Source of the DNA: Bacillota bacterium
GTDB lineage: Bacteria; Bacillota_I; Bacilli_A; Erysipelotrichales; Erysipelotrichaceae
Direction of reading: 5' to 3'
Assembly: GCA_023249475.1 (NCBI GenBank)
Contig: JAHFCO010000015.1
Coordinates: 1-48,309, forward strand
Length of the DNA: 48,309 nucleotides
The notes beneath the pieces are model-generated. The model did not search any database, was not told the DNA's origin, and worked only from the letters and a program-made list of their open reading frames with translations. Of the stretch, positions 24,616 to 37,910 are shown one piece after another. The position numbers and the translations under genes are program-made. Within the stretch, counting starts at the first letter, position 1; each line of letters begins with the position of its first letter.

Positions 24616-25487
24616 TCCAGACTCATCCTTCCGTAGATCCCGCACGGTAGAATCCAACCCTTCTGGGAAATCGGCAGACCGATTTCCCCTGCGACGATGG
24701 TCGCATGAGGGAAGCGCGGTTTCAAGCTTAGGTTCAGGATGTTTTCCAGCACGATGCTGGAAAACCCGGTGGTATAGGCGTTGACGCAGAAGAAGAGCGG
24801 ATTGGGGTCCAGGATCTTCGCGCAGGCTTCCACCAACTCGTACAACTGGTCTTCCAACTTCCATATTTCACCGTTGGGACCCCGTCCGTAACTGGGCGGA
24901 TCCATGATGATCGCATGGTAGGTCCGTCCGCGGCGCTCTTCCCGGGCGATGAATTTCATGACGTCGTCCAGGATGTAGCGGATTTTCGCGTTTTCCAGAT
25001 GACACAGGGCTTGGTTTTCCTTCGCCCATTGGATCATCCCTTTGGAGGCGTCCACATGGACGACTTCGCTTGCATCGGCGCTGGCGCAGGCCATGGTCGC
25101 GCCACCCGTATATGCGAACAGGTTCAACACCCGGATCTCGCGCTTCGCATTCCGGATCTTCCCCTGCATCCATTCCCAGTTCACGGCTTGTTCGGGGAAA
25201 AGACCCGTATGTTTGAATCCGGTCGGGGAAACTTTGAACGTCAGTTCGTTGAAACCGATGGTCCAGACTTCGGGGAATTTCTTCTTGAATTCCCATTCCC
25301 CGCCGCCGGCTTTACTGCGGTGGTAGTGGGCGTGCGGCTTCTTCCACATCCCGTGTTCATCCGTGATCGGCCAAACCGCCTGGGGGTCGGGCCGGCGCAG
25401 GACGATCTCGCCCCAACGCTCCAGTTTCTCCCCGTTCCCGGCATCGATGCATTCGTAGTCTTTCCAATGGTCGGCGATTTGTCTCAT
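24612..25487 (-). CDS. Class I SAM-dependent rRNA methyltransferase (RlmI/RlmL-like)
   Basis: This 291-residue protein has SAM motif I VLNLFAYTGGATMACA (near 118-133), VHVDASKGMIQWAKEN (motif II, near 141-156) and the catalytic MDPPSYGRG (near 190-198). That PPSYG form is typical of RlmI-like 23S rRNA cytosine-C5 or related rRNA methylases. The N-terminal PUA domain of RlmI is missing, so it is a short relative. A GGAG ribosome site precedes the ATG. It is transcribed with the pseudouridine synthase gene downstream. Confidence 0.87.
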   Translation of the reverse strand: MRQIADHWKDYECIDAGNGEKLERWGEIVLRRPDPQAVWPITDEHGMWKKPHAHYHRSKAGGGEWEFKKKFPEVWTIGFNELTFKVSPTGFKHTGLFPEQAVNWEWMQGKIRNAKREIRVLNLFAYTGGATMACASADASEVVHVDASKGMIQWAKENQALCHLENAKIRYILDDVMKFIAREERRGRTYHAIIMDPPSYGRGPNGEIWKLEDQLYELVEACAKILDPNPLFFCVNAYTTGFSSIVLENILNLSLKPRFPHATIVAGEIGLPISQKGWILPCGIYGRMSLE

Positions 25488-25522
25488 GGTGGATCTCCTT
25501 CACTTGCGATTATATCATAAAG

Positions 25523-25542
25523 CAAAAACGCCCGAGGGCGTT
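25523..25542 (-). terminator. Intrinsic terminator of tRNA-Gln
   Basis: On the minus strand AACGCC / GGCGTT with a short loop is followed by T5, ten bases after the encoded CCA of the tRNA. Confidence 0.75.
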
Positions 25543-25552
25543 ATCGTAGAAC

Positions 25553-25628
25553 TGGCTGGGGTAGAAGGGATCGAACCTTCGAAATGTCAGAGTCAGAGTC
25601 TGATGCCTTACCGCTTGGCGATACCCCA
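25553..25628 (-). tRNA. tRNA-Gln (anticodon CUG)
   Basis: Read on the minus strand, this 76-base cloverleaf has acceptor TGGGGTA / TACCCCA with encoded CCA, a D arm with AAGCGGTAAGGC, an anticodon stem TCAGA / TCTGA with loop CTCTGAC (anticodon CTG at loop positions 3-5), and a GTTCGATC T loop. The U1-A72 first pair is a bacterial tRNA-Gln identity feature. It reads CAG codons. It lies divergently beside gltX. Confidence 0.95.
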
Positions 25629-25648
25629 ATATCGAAATGGCAACTCTT

Positions 25649-25677
25649 ATTTTAACCATTTTAGGGTTTAAAATCAA
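25649..25677 (-). promoter_or_regulatory. Promoter of tRNA-Gln
   Basis: On the minus strand TTGATT (25672-25677), 17-base spacer and TAAAAT (25649-25654). The layout closely matches the tRNA-Glu promoter at 28056-28084. Confidence 0.75.
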
Positions 25678-25747
25678 GAAACTTCGCGATAAACTAGAAG
25701 TATGTTTCAAACTATACTATAATTACAACGCAAGAAGGGAGTTTACC

Positions 25748-27205
25748 ATGAACAACGTCAGAACACGCTTCGCGCCTAGCCCTACCGGATACATGCATAT
25801 CGGGAACCTGCGTACCGCGCTGTATGAATATCTGGTCGCCAAAGGACAAGGCGGCGATTTCATCCTACGCATCGAGGACACCGACCAAAACCGCTATGTG
25901 GAAGGCGCCGTCGAGATCATTTATGATACTTTGAAATCGGTCGGGTTGATCCACGACGAAGGACCGGATGTCGGAGGGGACTTCGGGCCCTATACCCAAT
26001 CCGAACGATTGGGCATCTATAAAGAATACGCCGTGAAACTCATCGAAGCCGGCGGGGCGCATTACTGTTTCTGCAGCGAAGAGGACATCGCGAAACAACG
26101 CGAAGCCGCCGAAGCCGCGGGCACGCCGTTCAAATTCCGCGACCCCTGCCACCGCTATACGCCCACCGAGGCGCAAGCCAAGGTCGACGCCGGGTCGTCG
26201 TATGTCGTCCGTCAAACCATCAAACCGGGGGAACCTTGCGTCTATCACGACGAGGTCTACGGGGAGATCACCGTCGAACGCGAGATCCTCGATGAAAGCA
26301 TTTTACTGAAGTCGGACGGATTCGCCACCTATAACTTCGCCAACGTCATCGACGACCATCTGATGGCCATCACGCATGTCGTACGCGGCAACGAATACCT
26401 TTCCTCGACCCCGAAATACAACCTGATCTACGATAGTTTCGGATGGCAACGTCCGACCTATGTCCATCTGCCGCCGGTCATGAAGGATGAACAGAACAAG
26501 TTGTCCAAACGCAACGGGGATGCGTCGTTCCAGGATTTGGTTTCCAAAGGCTATCTCGGGAAGGCCGTCCTCAACTACATCGCCCTTTTGGGATGGAGTC
26601 CGGAGACCGAACAGGAAATCTACACTTTGGAAGAATTGACGAAGGCGTTCTCGGTCGCGCGGTGTTCGAAATCGCCGGCGATCTTCGACATCGAGAAACT
26701 CAAATGGATGAACGGCATGTATCTGCGTGCCTTGAGCCTGGATGAGTTCCATGAACTCGCCCTGCCTTGGTTGAATCAAGCCATCCATCGCGTCTGCGAC
26801 CTGAAGGAAGTCTCCAAGATCCTTCAACAGCGTGTTTCCGTGTTGGGTGAAATCCCGGAGATGGTCGATTTCATCGACGAACTTCCGGAATACGACGTGG
26901 AGATGTATTTCCACAAGAAGATGAAGACGGATAAGGAAATCTGCATCCGTGCGTTGGAAGCTTCCCTTGAGGTTTACCACGGGATCCAACATTGGGAGAG
27001 CGTGGATGAACTGCAAGCGAGCATACAGGCTCTGCCGGAAAAACTCGGGCTCAAGAACGGACAGGTCTACTGGCCGATCCGTACCGCGATGACCGGGAAA
27101 CAGTTCACCCCCGGAGGTGCGCTTGAAATGCCCTACATCCTGGGCAAAGAAGAAGCGATCCACCGTACCAAAGTCGGCCTGCATAAACTTAGAGAACTCA
27201 AATAG
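25748..27205 (+). CDS. gltX: Glutamyl-tRNA synthetase
   Basis: This 485-residue class I synthetase charges tRNA-Glu, and in organisms without GlnRS usually tRNA-Gln as well. It shows RFAPSPTG..HIGNLRTALYE at the N-terminus (HIGH equivalent HIGN near residue 17) and KLSKRNGDAS near 251 (KMSKS equivalent). Length is normal. The start at 25748 has GGGAG upstream and a TATAAT box at 25718-25723; the reading from 25637 begins in noncoding sequence by the tRNA gene. With gatCAB in the same window and tRNA-Gln next door, a non-discriminating enzyme is likely, though the specificity residues cannot be judged here. Confidence 0.95.
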   Translation: MNNVRTRFAPSPTGYMHIGNLRTALYEYLVAKGQGGDFILRIEDTDQNRYVEGAVEIIYDTLKSVGLIHDEGPDVGGDFGPYTQSERLGIYKEYAVKLIEAGGAHYCFCSEEDIAKQREAAEAAGTPFKFRDPCHRYTPTEAQAKVDAGSSYVVRQTIKPGEPCVYHDEVYGEITVEREILDESILLKSDGFATYNFANVIDDHLMAITHVVRGNEYLSSTPKYNLIYDSFGWQRPTYVHLPPVMKDEQNKLSKRNGDASFQDLVSKGYLGKAVLNYIALLGWSPETEQEIYTLEELTKAFSVARCSKSPAIFDIEKLKWMNGMYLRALSLDEFHELALPWLNQAIHRVCDLKEVSKILQQRVSVLGEIPEMVDFIDELPEYDVEMYFHKKMKTDKEICIRALEASLEVYHGIQHWESVDELQASIQALPEKLGLKNGQVYWPIRTAMTGKQFTPGGALEMPYILGKEEAIHRTKVGLHKLRELK

Positions 27206-27226
27206 CCCCGTCAAACGGGCTTTTTT
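27204..27226 (+). terminator. Intrinsic terminator after gltX
   Basis: An AGCCC-GT / ACGGGCT stem with one bulged C, a short loop and T6. Confidence 0.7.
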
Positions 27227-27416
27227 CATGTTTCTCGGAAAAACCGGAAAAAGCGTTTGCGGTCATGTCGCACTCTTCTTTCAATCAAAGATCGAGTCTG
27301 GTGAAACGTATGCCGCATAAAAAAATATAGGGTTCACATTGGTCGAACGATTCGTCGTGATCCGGTCCGGGAATTATGCATCGTCCTCTTCGACGAAGTC
27401 ACCGTCACAAAAAAGT

Positions 27417-27441
27417 AAGCACGTCCATCGACGTGCTTTTT
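27417..27441. terminator. Bidirectional terminator beside the broken immunity-like gene
   Basis: A perfect 9-base stem AAGCACGTC / GACGTGCTT with a 4-base loop. T5 follows on the plus strand and ACT6 on the minus strand, so it can stop the minus-strand gene just after its restored stop codon at 27440-27442. Confidence 0.85.
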
Positions 27442-27918
27442 AGTCCGTTCTTTCTTTTTGGTTTCGGATGAAGGTTTGAAGGGATTCGATCTGTAATGTA
27501 CGTTCCACTGCGACCGCATCCAGGTCGCCCGGGTGTTTCTGGTTGATCGCCTTGATCGCATAGTCGGCCATGACCTGGCATGTTCGCGCATATGCGCCAC
27601 GCCGACGGCTTGACCGCAGATCCTCAAAATGGAAATCTTGATGGGATCCTGGACGGAATCGACCAGTTGGTGGACGGCGAAACCGGCGACCCGGACATCG
27701 TACGCCTTCTTTTCGCCTTTCGTTTTCGCGAGAGCGGTCTGAAACGCCGCATCGATCGTCTTAATCTCAAGTTCGCTCAACGTCGCTTTTTTCAAGCTCC
27801 TTTTCGCCACGTCGATCGACCATTCCACAAGCAAGGCTTGGCTGCTTGCAAGGATCAAGGTCTCCAATTCCTGACGCAATGCCGGTTCATCCTGGATTCT
27901 GAGTTTCGATTTCGCCAT
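27440..27918 (-). pseudogene. Imm-5-like putative immunity protein gene, frameshifted
   Basis: The minus-strand frame from ATG 27918 (AAAGGAGG upstream) gives a plausible first 110 residues that end in ICGQAVGVAHMREHA, a pattern seen in putative immunity proteins (Imm-5-like). After that, near 27571-27576, the frame turns into Arg- and Ser-rich nonsense. In the neighbouring frame the protein continues sensibly as QVMADYAIKAINQKHPGDLD and ends at TAA 27440-27442, right at a terminator. A one-base loss near 27575 therefore explains the break. It could be a real pseudogene or a sequencing or assembly error. The family call is moderate. Confidence 0.65.
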
Positions 27919-27933
27919 GTGGCCTCCTTTATG

Positions 27934-27956
27934 AAAAGACGACAGTGCCTGTCGTC
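27934..27956 (-). terminator. Intrinsic terminator of tRNA-Glu
   Basis: On the minus strand an 8-base stem GACGACAG / CTGTCGTC with a 3-base loop is followed by T4, 11 bases after the tRNA CCA end. Confidence 0.75.
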
Positions 27957-27967
27957 CGAGTGTACGA

Positions 27968-28043
27968 TGGTAGCCCGTACGGGGTTCGAACCCGCGAATC
28001 CATGCGTGAGAGGCATGTGAGTTAACCGCTTCTCCAACGGGCC
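27968..28043 (-). tRNA. tRNA-Glu (anticodon CUC)
   Basis: Read on the minus strand, this 76-base tRNA has acceptor GGCCCGT / ACGGGCT with a G-U first pair, an AAGCGGTTAA D loop, an anticodon stem CATGC / GCATG with loop CTCTCAC (anticodon CTC), a GTTCGAAC T loop and encoded CCA. It reads GAG codons and resembles usual bacterial tRNA-Glu in the D and T arms. Confidence 0.95.
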
Positions 28044-28055
28044 GTGTCTTTATTT

Positions 28056-28084
28056 ATTTTACGACCAAGCGGCAGGAATATCAA
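28056..28084 (-). promoter_or_regulatory. Promoter of tRNA-Glu
   Basis: On the minus strand TTGATA (28079-28084), 17-base spacer and TAAAAT (28056-28061), 12 bases before the tRNA 5' end. Confidence 0.78.
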
Positions 28085-28186
28085 GGACTGCTTTTCGTAG
28101 GACTTTAATCGAATGTTAATCTTTTAGAAAAGGAATCTCAATCTTCCTTTGGTAAACTCGATCTTGTGAAAGCGAGGACAAACAAG

Positions 28187-28585
28187 ATGAAGAAAGCGAT
28201 GAAGATCGGATTAGGAATGGTAGGTGCGGTGGCGATTCTGTATGGTCTGAAGGAAGGGAAGGAAATCTTGGATTATCAGGCGAAGATGAAGAAGCTCGAG
28301 ATCGAGACGTTGGATGTCTCCACGGTGAAAGACGGCGTCTATGAAGGAAGCTACGATGCGAACGTGATCTCCGCAAGCGTCAAGGTGACGGTGCATGAGG
28401 GGAAGATCGAATCGATCGAACTGACCTCGCACAAATACGACCGGGGCGGACCGGCCATCGCGATTGTCGACGAAGTGATCCAAGCGCAATCGTTGGACGT
28501 CGATGTCGTCAGCGGGGCGACCAACAGCAGCAAGACGATCCTCAAGGCGATCGAAAACGCCTTGAAAAGTGATCCGGTCGAATAA
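28187..28585 (+). CDS. Membrane-anchored FMN-binding domain protein
   Basis: This 132-residue protein has a basic N-terminus, one hydrophobic segment near residues 7-22 and an extracellular FMN-binding domain (PF04205 type). VVSGATNSSKTIL near 110-122 holds the S-G-A-T motif in which the Thr is flavinylated by the ApbE enzyme. Such proteins carry electrons outside the membrane, for example in extracellular electron transfer or flavin-linked reductases; no partner is encoded here. The ATG at 28187 has GAGG upstream; the GTG at 28166 is a weaker choice. It is a single gene next to tRNA-Glu. Confidence 0.83.
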   Translation: MKKAMKIGLGMVGAVAILYGLKEGKEILDYQAKMKKLEIETLDVSTVKDGVYEGSYDANVISASVKVTVHEGKIESIELTSHKYDRGGPAIAIVDEVIQAQSLDVDVVSGATNSSKTILKAIENALKSDPVE

Positions 28586-28666
28586 TCCAACCTGTGACAA
28601 GGAACCTTCGAAGCGTTGCCAATCCGTCGAAGATGGCGTCCCGTACTATTAAGAAAGGGTGAAGTT

Positions 28667-28675
28667 TGGTATAAT
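28667..28675 (+). promoter_or_regulatory. Extended -10 promoter of the pcrA operon
   Basis: A perfect TGGTATAAT lies 17 bases before the pcrA start. No good -35 box is seen, which is normal for extended -10 promoters. The leader would be very short. Confidence 0.7.
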
Positions 28676-28692
28676 GTTTCGGAGGTGATGAC

Positions 28693-33918
<5,226 letters not shown>

Positions 33919-33927
33919 GAGGAACCC

Positions 33928-34221
33928 ATGAATCGATACGAACCTGAATATTTCAAATCGTTGGCGAAACAACTGCGTTTTTCGCTCAGCGACGAGGAAG
34001 CCCGCGCCATCGCCGACGAATTCGGCGTCTTGCTCGACCAAATGGATTTATTGGATAAAATCGATACCGAAGGGGTGGAAGAAATGGTCTACCCGATCGA
34101 AGAAGAAACCAGTTTCATGCGTGACGACGAAGTCGGGCATACCTTCACCGTCGAACAAGCGCTTTTCAACGCACCGCATCAAGCCAACGATCACTTCGTG
34201 ACCGTGAAGGTGGTCGGATGA
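33928..34221 (+). CDS. gatC: Glu-tRNA(Gln) amidotransferase subunit C
   Basis: This 97-residue subunit wraps around GatA and stabilises the GatCAB complex. It shows the usual pattern LAKQLRFSLSDEEARAIADEF near 14-34 and the Pro-rich MRDDEVGHTFT region near 71-81. Length is typical. AGGAGG ends 5 bases before the ATG. It overlaps gatA by 4 bases, which helps equal expression of the complex. Confidence 0.93.
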   Translation: MNRYEPEYFKSLAKQLRFSLSDEEARAIADEFGVLLDQMDLLDKIDTEGVEEMVYPIEEETSFMRDDEVGHTFTVEQALFNAPHQANDHFVTVKVVG

Positions 34222-35639
34222 TGAACTTCGCCCACTACACGAACCAAAAGAATCCGACACAGGCAGTGAACCAAGCCGTCGAGGCCGCGAAGAAAGCCAA
34301 TGCGAAACTCAACGCCGTCGTGACCCTGGTCGACCCCGGCGAACAACTGAGCCAACTGGAAAAGTATGCCGGAGGGAAGATGTTCGGCATCCCGATCGTA
34401 CTGAAAGACAACGTCAACACCCGCGGCATCCTCACGACCGCCGGCAGCCGGATCCTGGGCAACTATGTCCCGCAATACGACGCGACCATCGCCGAGAAAC
34501 TGAGAGAAGCCGGAGCGGTCGTCATCGCGAAGTCCTCCCTCGACGAATTCGGGATGGGCGGATCCAACCTCAGCGCCGCGACGGGTCCCGTATACAACCC
34601 CTATGATCTTACCCGCATGTCGGGCGGTTCATCCGGCGGCAGCGCCGTCCTTGTCGCCTCGGGCGTCGTCCCGTTTGCGATCGGCAGCGACACCGGCGAC
34701 TCCGTACGCAAACCCGCTTCCTACAACGGCATCGTCGGCTACAAACCCACCTACGGGCGCATCTCGCGCTACGGGATCATCCCTTATGCCTCGTCGCTGG
34801 ACCACGTGGCCTTCTTCACCCGCAACGTCACCGATGCGGCGATCGCCCTGGAAGTCCTTTCCGGCCGCGACGACCGCGACATGACCTCGCTTCAGCTACC
34901 CGTCGAAGACTACGCAAGCGCGCTTAACCCTTCACTCAAAGGCAAACGAATCGGCATCCTGACCAATGTCCTCAAGGCCATCACGAATCCCGACATCCAA
35001 GCCCATTTCGCCACGCTCGTCGCAAACTTGAAAGAACAAGGCGCGACGATCGTCGACATCGAAATGAACCAGGACCTGCTTAGCGCAATCCTGCCGACCT
35101 ACTATATCATCGCCAACGCCGAAGCGACCGCGAACCATTCCAACCTCGACGGACTGCGGTTCGGCGTCCAGAAGGAAGGGAAAGAAGTCGACGAAGTGAT
35201 GAGCGCATCCCGCACCGCGGGGTTCGGAAAACAGATCCGTAAACGTTTCGTCATCGGATCCTATGCTTTATTTGTGGAAAACCAAGACAAACTCTTCCGC
35301 AAAGCGCAGAAAGTGCGCCGTTTGATCGTCGAAGACCTGAAGAACGCCTTAAGCGGCATCGACGGACTGATCGCACCGGCCTCCGCCGGCGTCGCCCCCA
35401 AACTTACCGACACATCCATGGACCAACTCTCCAGCACCTATCTGATCGCGGAGAACTACATGGTCATGGGGAACTTCTCCGGCTATCCGAGCGTCACCTT
35501 ACCGCTGGGGTATTGCGACGGCTTGCCGGTCGGCGTCAACCTGACCTGCAAACTCTATGACGAACAGACGACCTTGAACTTGGCGTTGGCCATCGAACAA
35601 GCGACCGGACTGGCCGATCAAATCAAGGAGGTGGCCTAA
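34218..35639 (+). CDS. gatA: Glu-tRNA(Gln) amidotransferase subunit A
   Basis: This 473-residue amidase releases ammonia from glutamine for GatB. The Ser-cisSer-Lys triad is visible: Lys in PIVLKDN near residue 61, cis-Ser in MSGGSSGGSAV near 138, and the nucleophile Ser in GSDTGDSVRKPAS near 160. The usual form is TGGSIRQPA; Asp in place of the second Gly and Lys in place of Gln are as I recall for Mollicutes GatA, which hints at the organism's kinship. The chosen start overlaps the gatC stop. The next gene, gatB, starts one base after its stop. Confidence 0.95.
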   Translation: MMNFAHYTNQKNPTQAVNQAVEAAKKANAKLNAVVTLVDPGEQLSQLEKYAGGKMFGIPIVLKDNVNTRGILTTAGSRILGNYVPQYDATIAEKLREAGAVVIAKSSLDEFGMGGSNLSAATGPVYNPYDLTRMSGGSSGGSAVLVASGVVPFAIGSDTGDSVRKPASYNGIVGYKPTYGRISRYGIIPYASSLDHVAFFTRNVTDAAIALEVLSGRDDRDMTSLQLPVEDYASALNPSLKGKRIGILTNVLKAITNPDIQAHFATLVANLKEQGATIVDIEMNQDLLSAILPTYYIIANAEATANHSNLDGLRFGVQKEGKEVDEVMSASRTAGFGKQIRKRFVIGSYALFVENQDKLFRKAQKVRRLIVEDLKNALSGIDGLIAPASAGVAPKLTDTSMDQLSSTYLIAENYMVMGNFSGYPSVTLPLGYCDGLPVGVNLTCKLYDEQTTLNLALAIEQATGLADQIKEVA

Positions 35640-35640
35640 G

Positions 35641-37068
35641 ATGAACTACGAAACCGTCATCGGGATCGAAATCCATTGCGAACTGAAGACCGCCACCAAG
35701 ATGTTTTCCCCGGCGCCCGTCACCTTCGCCAAACGCCCCAACAGTTGCGTCAACGAAATCGACCTGGCCCATCCGGGGACCTTGCCGAGTCTCAATAAGA
35801 ACGCCGTCAAACAAGCGATCAAAGCCTGTGCGGTACTCAACCTCGAGATCGATCCGCTCATCCGCTTCGACCGCAAAAACTATTATTATCCCGACTTGGC
35901 CAAGGGCTATCAGATCACCCAGCAGTTCCATCCCATCGGCAAAAACGGACATGTGAGCATCCCCACTTCAAACGGAGAGAAGATCGTCCGCATCAACCGC
36001 CTGCATATGGAAGAAGACACGGCGAAACAATTCCATTACAACACCGAAACCTGGATCGACTACAACCGGGCGGGAACGCCCTTGGTCGAGATCGTCAGCG
36101 AACCCGACATGCGCAATGCGGAAGAAGCGGTCGCCTATGTCGAGAAACTTCGTTCGATCCTCTATTATCTGGGCGTCTCCGACGTCAAGATGGAAGAAGG
36201 TTCCCTGCGCTGCGACATCAACATCTCCTTGCGTCCGGTCGGCAGCGAAGCCTACGGGGTCAAGACCGAAATCAAGAACCTGAACTCCCTCAACAACATC
36301 AAAGTGGCGATCGAAGCCGAAATCAAGCGTCAATCCGAGCTACTGGATAAAGGTGACGCCGTCGAACAAGCCACGCGCCGTTATGACGACGTCGCGAAAA
36401 CGACGATCCTGATGCGTAAGAAAGAAGGAAGCGTCGACTACAAGTATTTCCCCGAGCCCAACATCCCTCCGATCCGTTTGCGTAAGGAATGGGTCGATGA
36501 AATCATCGCGACCTTGCCCGAGCTTCCCGAAGCCCGCAAAGAACGCTATCTGTCGATCGGGCTGAGCGAATACGACGCCACCGTGTTGACGCAAAACAAG
36601 GACCTCTCCGACTTCTACGACGAGATCCTCAAGCACACCGACCAAACCAAGATCGCCGCCAACTGGTGCATCAGCGAATTGCCGGCCGTGTTGGATACCC
36701 AACACCTCGCCTCCGCCAAAAACAAACTGACGCCCAAGAACCTGGCGGACATGATCAACGGGATCAAAGCCGGGGCCATCTCTTCCAAACAGGCGAAAGA
36801 CGTGCTTCCGCACCTGATCCAAGGGGAAAACTTCGAGGACGTCGTGAACCGTTTGGGACTCAAGCAAGTCAGCGATACCGGCGAACTACTGAGAGTGATC
36901 GTCGAGACCTTGGATGAACAAGCCCAATCCGTCGTGGATTTCCATAACGGGAAAGACCGTGCCTTGGGGTTCCTGGTCGGACAAGTCATGAAGAAAACAA
37001 AAGGCCAGGCCAATCCGGCGCTGACCAGTACGTTAATCACGGAAGAACTGATGAAGCGTAAACCGTAA
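35641..37068 (+). CDS. gatB: Asp-tRNA(Asn)/Glu-tRNA(Gln) amidotransferase subunit B
   Basis: This 475-residue subunit holds the tRNA and phosphorylates then amidates the misacylated Glu. Family motifs are VIGIEIHCELKTATKMFS at the N-terminus, RKNYYYPDLAKGYQITQ near 80-96 and DYNRAGTPLVEIVSEPDM near 140-157. The C-terminal YqeY-like tail domain begins near 325 (NWCISELPAVL). Length is normal. Together with gatC, gatA and gltX it supplies Gln-tRNA-Gln without a GlnRS. It ends the operon at a terminator. Confidence 0.96.
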   Translation: MNYETVIGIEIHCELKTATKMFSPAPVTFAKRPNSCVNEIDLAHPGTLPSLNKNAVKQAIKACAVLNLEIDPLIRFDRKNYYYPDLAKGYQITQQFHPIGKNGHVSIPTSNGEKIVRINRLHMEEDTAKQFHYNTETWIDYNRAGTPLVEIVSEPDMRNAEEAVAYVEKLRSILYYLGVSDVKMEEGSLRCDINISLRPVGSEAYGVKTEIKNLNSLNNIKVAIEAEIKRQSELLDKGDAVEQATRRYDDVAKTTILMRKKEGSVDYKYFPEPNIPPIRLRKEWVDEIIATLPELPEARKERYLSIGLSEYDATVLTQNKDLSDFYDEILKHTDQTKIAANWCISELPAVLDTQHLASAKNKLTPKNLADMINGIKAGAISSKQAKDVLPHLIQGENFEDVVNRLGLKQVSDTGELLRVIVETLDEQAQSVVDFHNGKDRALGFLVGQVMKKTKGQANPALTSTLITEELMKRKP

Positions 37069-37090
37069 AGAGGGCGATGCCCTCTTTATT
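37067..37090. terminator. Terminator between gatB and the alpha-CTD-like gene
   Basis: A 9-base stem AAAGAGGGC / GCCCTCTTT with a 3-base loop; T3-ATTT follows on the plus strand. The two genes converge here, so it may serve both. Confidence 0.75.
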
Positions 37091-37283
37091 TCATCTTGAA
37101 TTCAACCTTTGCTTCTACCATTTTTTCTTCAAGCATCCTCAACCCTTTCGGCCCGAAACCATGCAGATCCAAGAGATCCTTTCGAGTGAAACCGCGTAGA
37201 TCCTCCAACGTCTTTATCCCTTCACCCGCCAAAGCACGTTGCGCCGGTGCGGATAGGAATGCGAAATCATCTTGCTTTTCCAT
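37086..37283 (-). CDS. Small orphan protein resembling RNA polymerase alpha C-terminal domain
   Basis: This 65-residue protein has helix-hairpin-helix character. SAPAQRALAGEGIKTLEDLRGFTRKDLL and LHGFGPKGLRMLEEKM line up with the alpha-CTD pattern of RpoA (LSVRSYNCLKRAGI.TVEEL...NLGRKSLEEV). It has no other domain. The ATG at 37283 is chosen because GGAGG lies at the right distance; the longer reading to 37343 runs across noncoding sequence. It may bind DNA or transcription factors as a free CTD, but that is only inferred. It converges with gatB. Confidence 0.72.
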   Translation of the reverse strand: MEKQDDFAFLSAPAQRALAGEGIKTLEDLRGFTRKDLLDLHGFGPKGLRMLEEKMVEAKVEFKMK

Positions 37284-37357
37284 AGTCCACCTCCACATCC
37301 CAAGTATAATCAAAGGTGGAATCATGATACAATGATTCTGCACCGGAGGAAACCATC

Positions 37358-37843
37358 ATGCGACGTAGCGACAGAGAAGTCACAAACCAAGAAGAAATCA
37401 AAGAAATCATCGATCGTTGCGTGATCTGCCGGGTCGCGATGGTCGACGAAGGGAAACCGTATCTCGTCCCCTTGAACTTCGGGTATACGCTGGATCAAGG
37501 GAAACTGACGCTGGTTTTCCATAGCGCGAAAAGCGGGCGCAAGATCGACATCCTCCGCACTCATCCCGACGTCTGTTTCGAGATGGATTGCGACCATGCC
37601 TTGATCGACGGCGAGCGGGCGTGCGACTATAGTTTCGCGTTCTCCAGCGTCATCGGAAACGGCAGGGTCGAATTCATCGAGGAGGAATCCTCGAAACTCG
37701 AAGCGCTCACCCTCTTGATGAAACGTCAGACGGGCAAAGAGGATTTCGAATTCTCACCCCGCGAAGTCCAAGGCGTCTGTGTTTTTCGGATCGTCAGCGA
37801 AGCGTTCAGCGCCAAGCGAAAGACGACGGCACCGCGTCCCTAA
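37358..37843 (+). CDS. Pyridoxamine 5'-phosphate oxidase family (NimA-like) flavoprotein
   Basis: This 161-residue protein has the split-barrel flavin-binding fold: CRVAMVDEGKPYLVPLNFGY near 24-43, FHSAKSGRKIDILRTHPDVCFEMD near 54-77, and FSSVIGNGRVEFIEE near 94-108. This is the NimA / pyridoxamine oxidase-related group, known for FMN or F420 binding and, for NimA, nitroimidazole tolerance. The natural substrate is unknown. GGAGG precedes the ATG. A TGATACAAT box at 37325-37333 may be its promoter. Confidence 0.85.
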   Translation: MRRSDREVTNQEEIKEIIDRCVICRVAMVDEGKPYLVPLNFGYTLDQGKLTLVFHSAKSGRKIDILRTHPDVCFEMDCDHALIDGERACDYSFAFSSVIGNGRVEFIEEESSKLEALTLLMKRQTGKEDFEFSPREVQGVCVFRIVSEAFSAKRKTTAPRP

Positions 37844-37910
37844 CCCTTGATTTACAGGAAGGGATGCATACAAATCGAAAATAAGGTATAATAACCCCTG
37901 AGGAGTGAAT

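Noticed and set aside
25486-25671. Short plus-strand frame across the tRNA-Gln region
   Set aside because: It is the complement of a complete tRNA and its terminator.
27334-27918. Reading the full 194-codon minus-strand frame as an intact gene
   Set aside because: The last 80 residues are low-complexity Arg/Ser/Thr sequence that passes through a terminator, while the other frame continues the protein sensibly to a stop before it.
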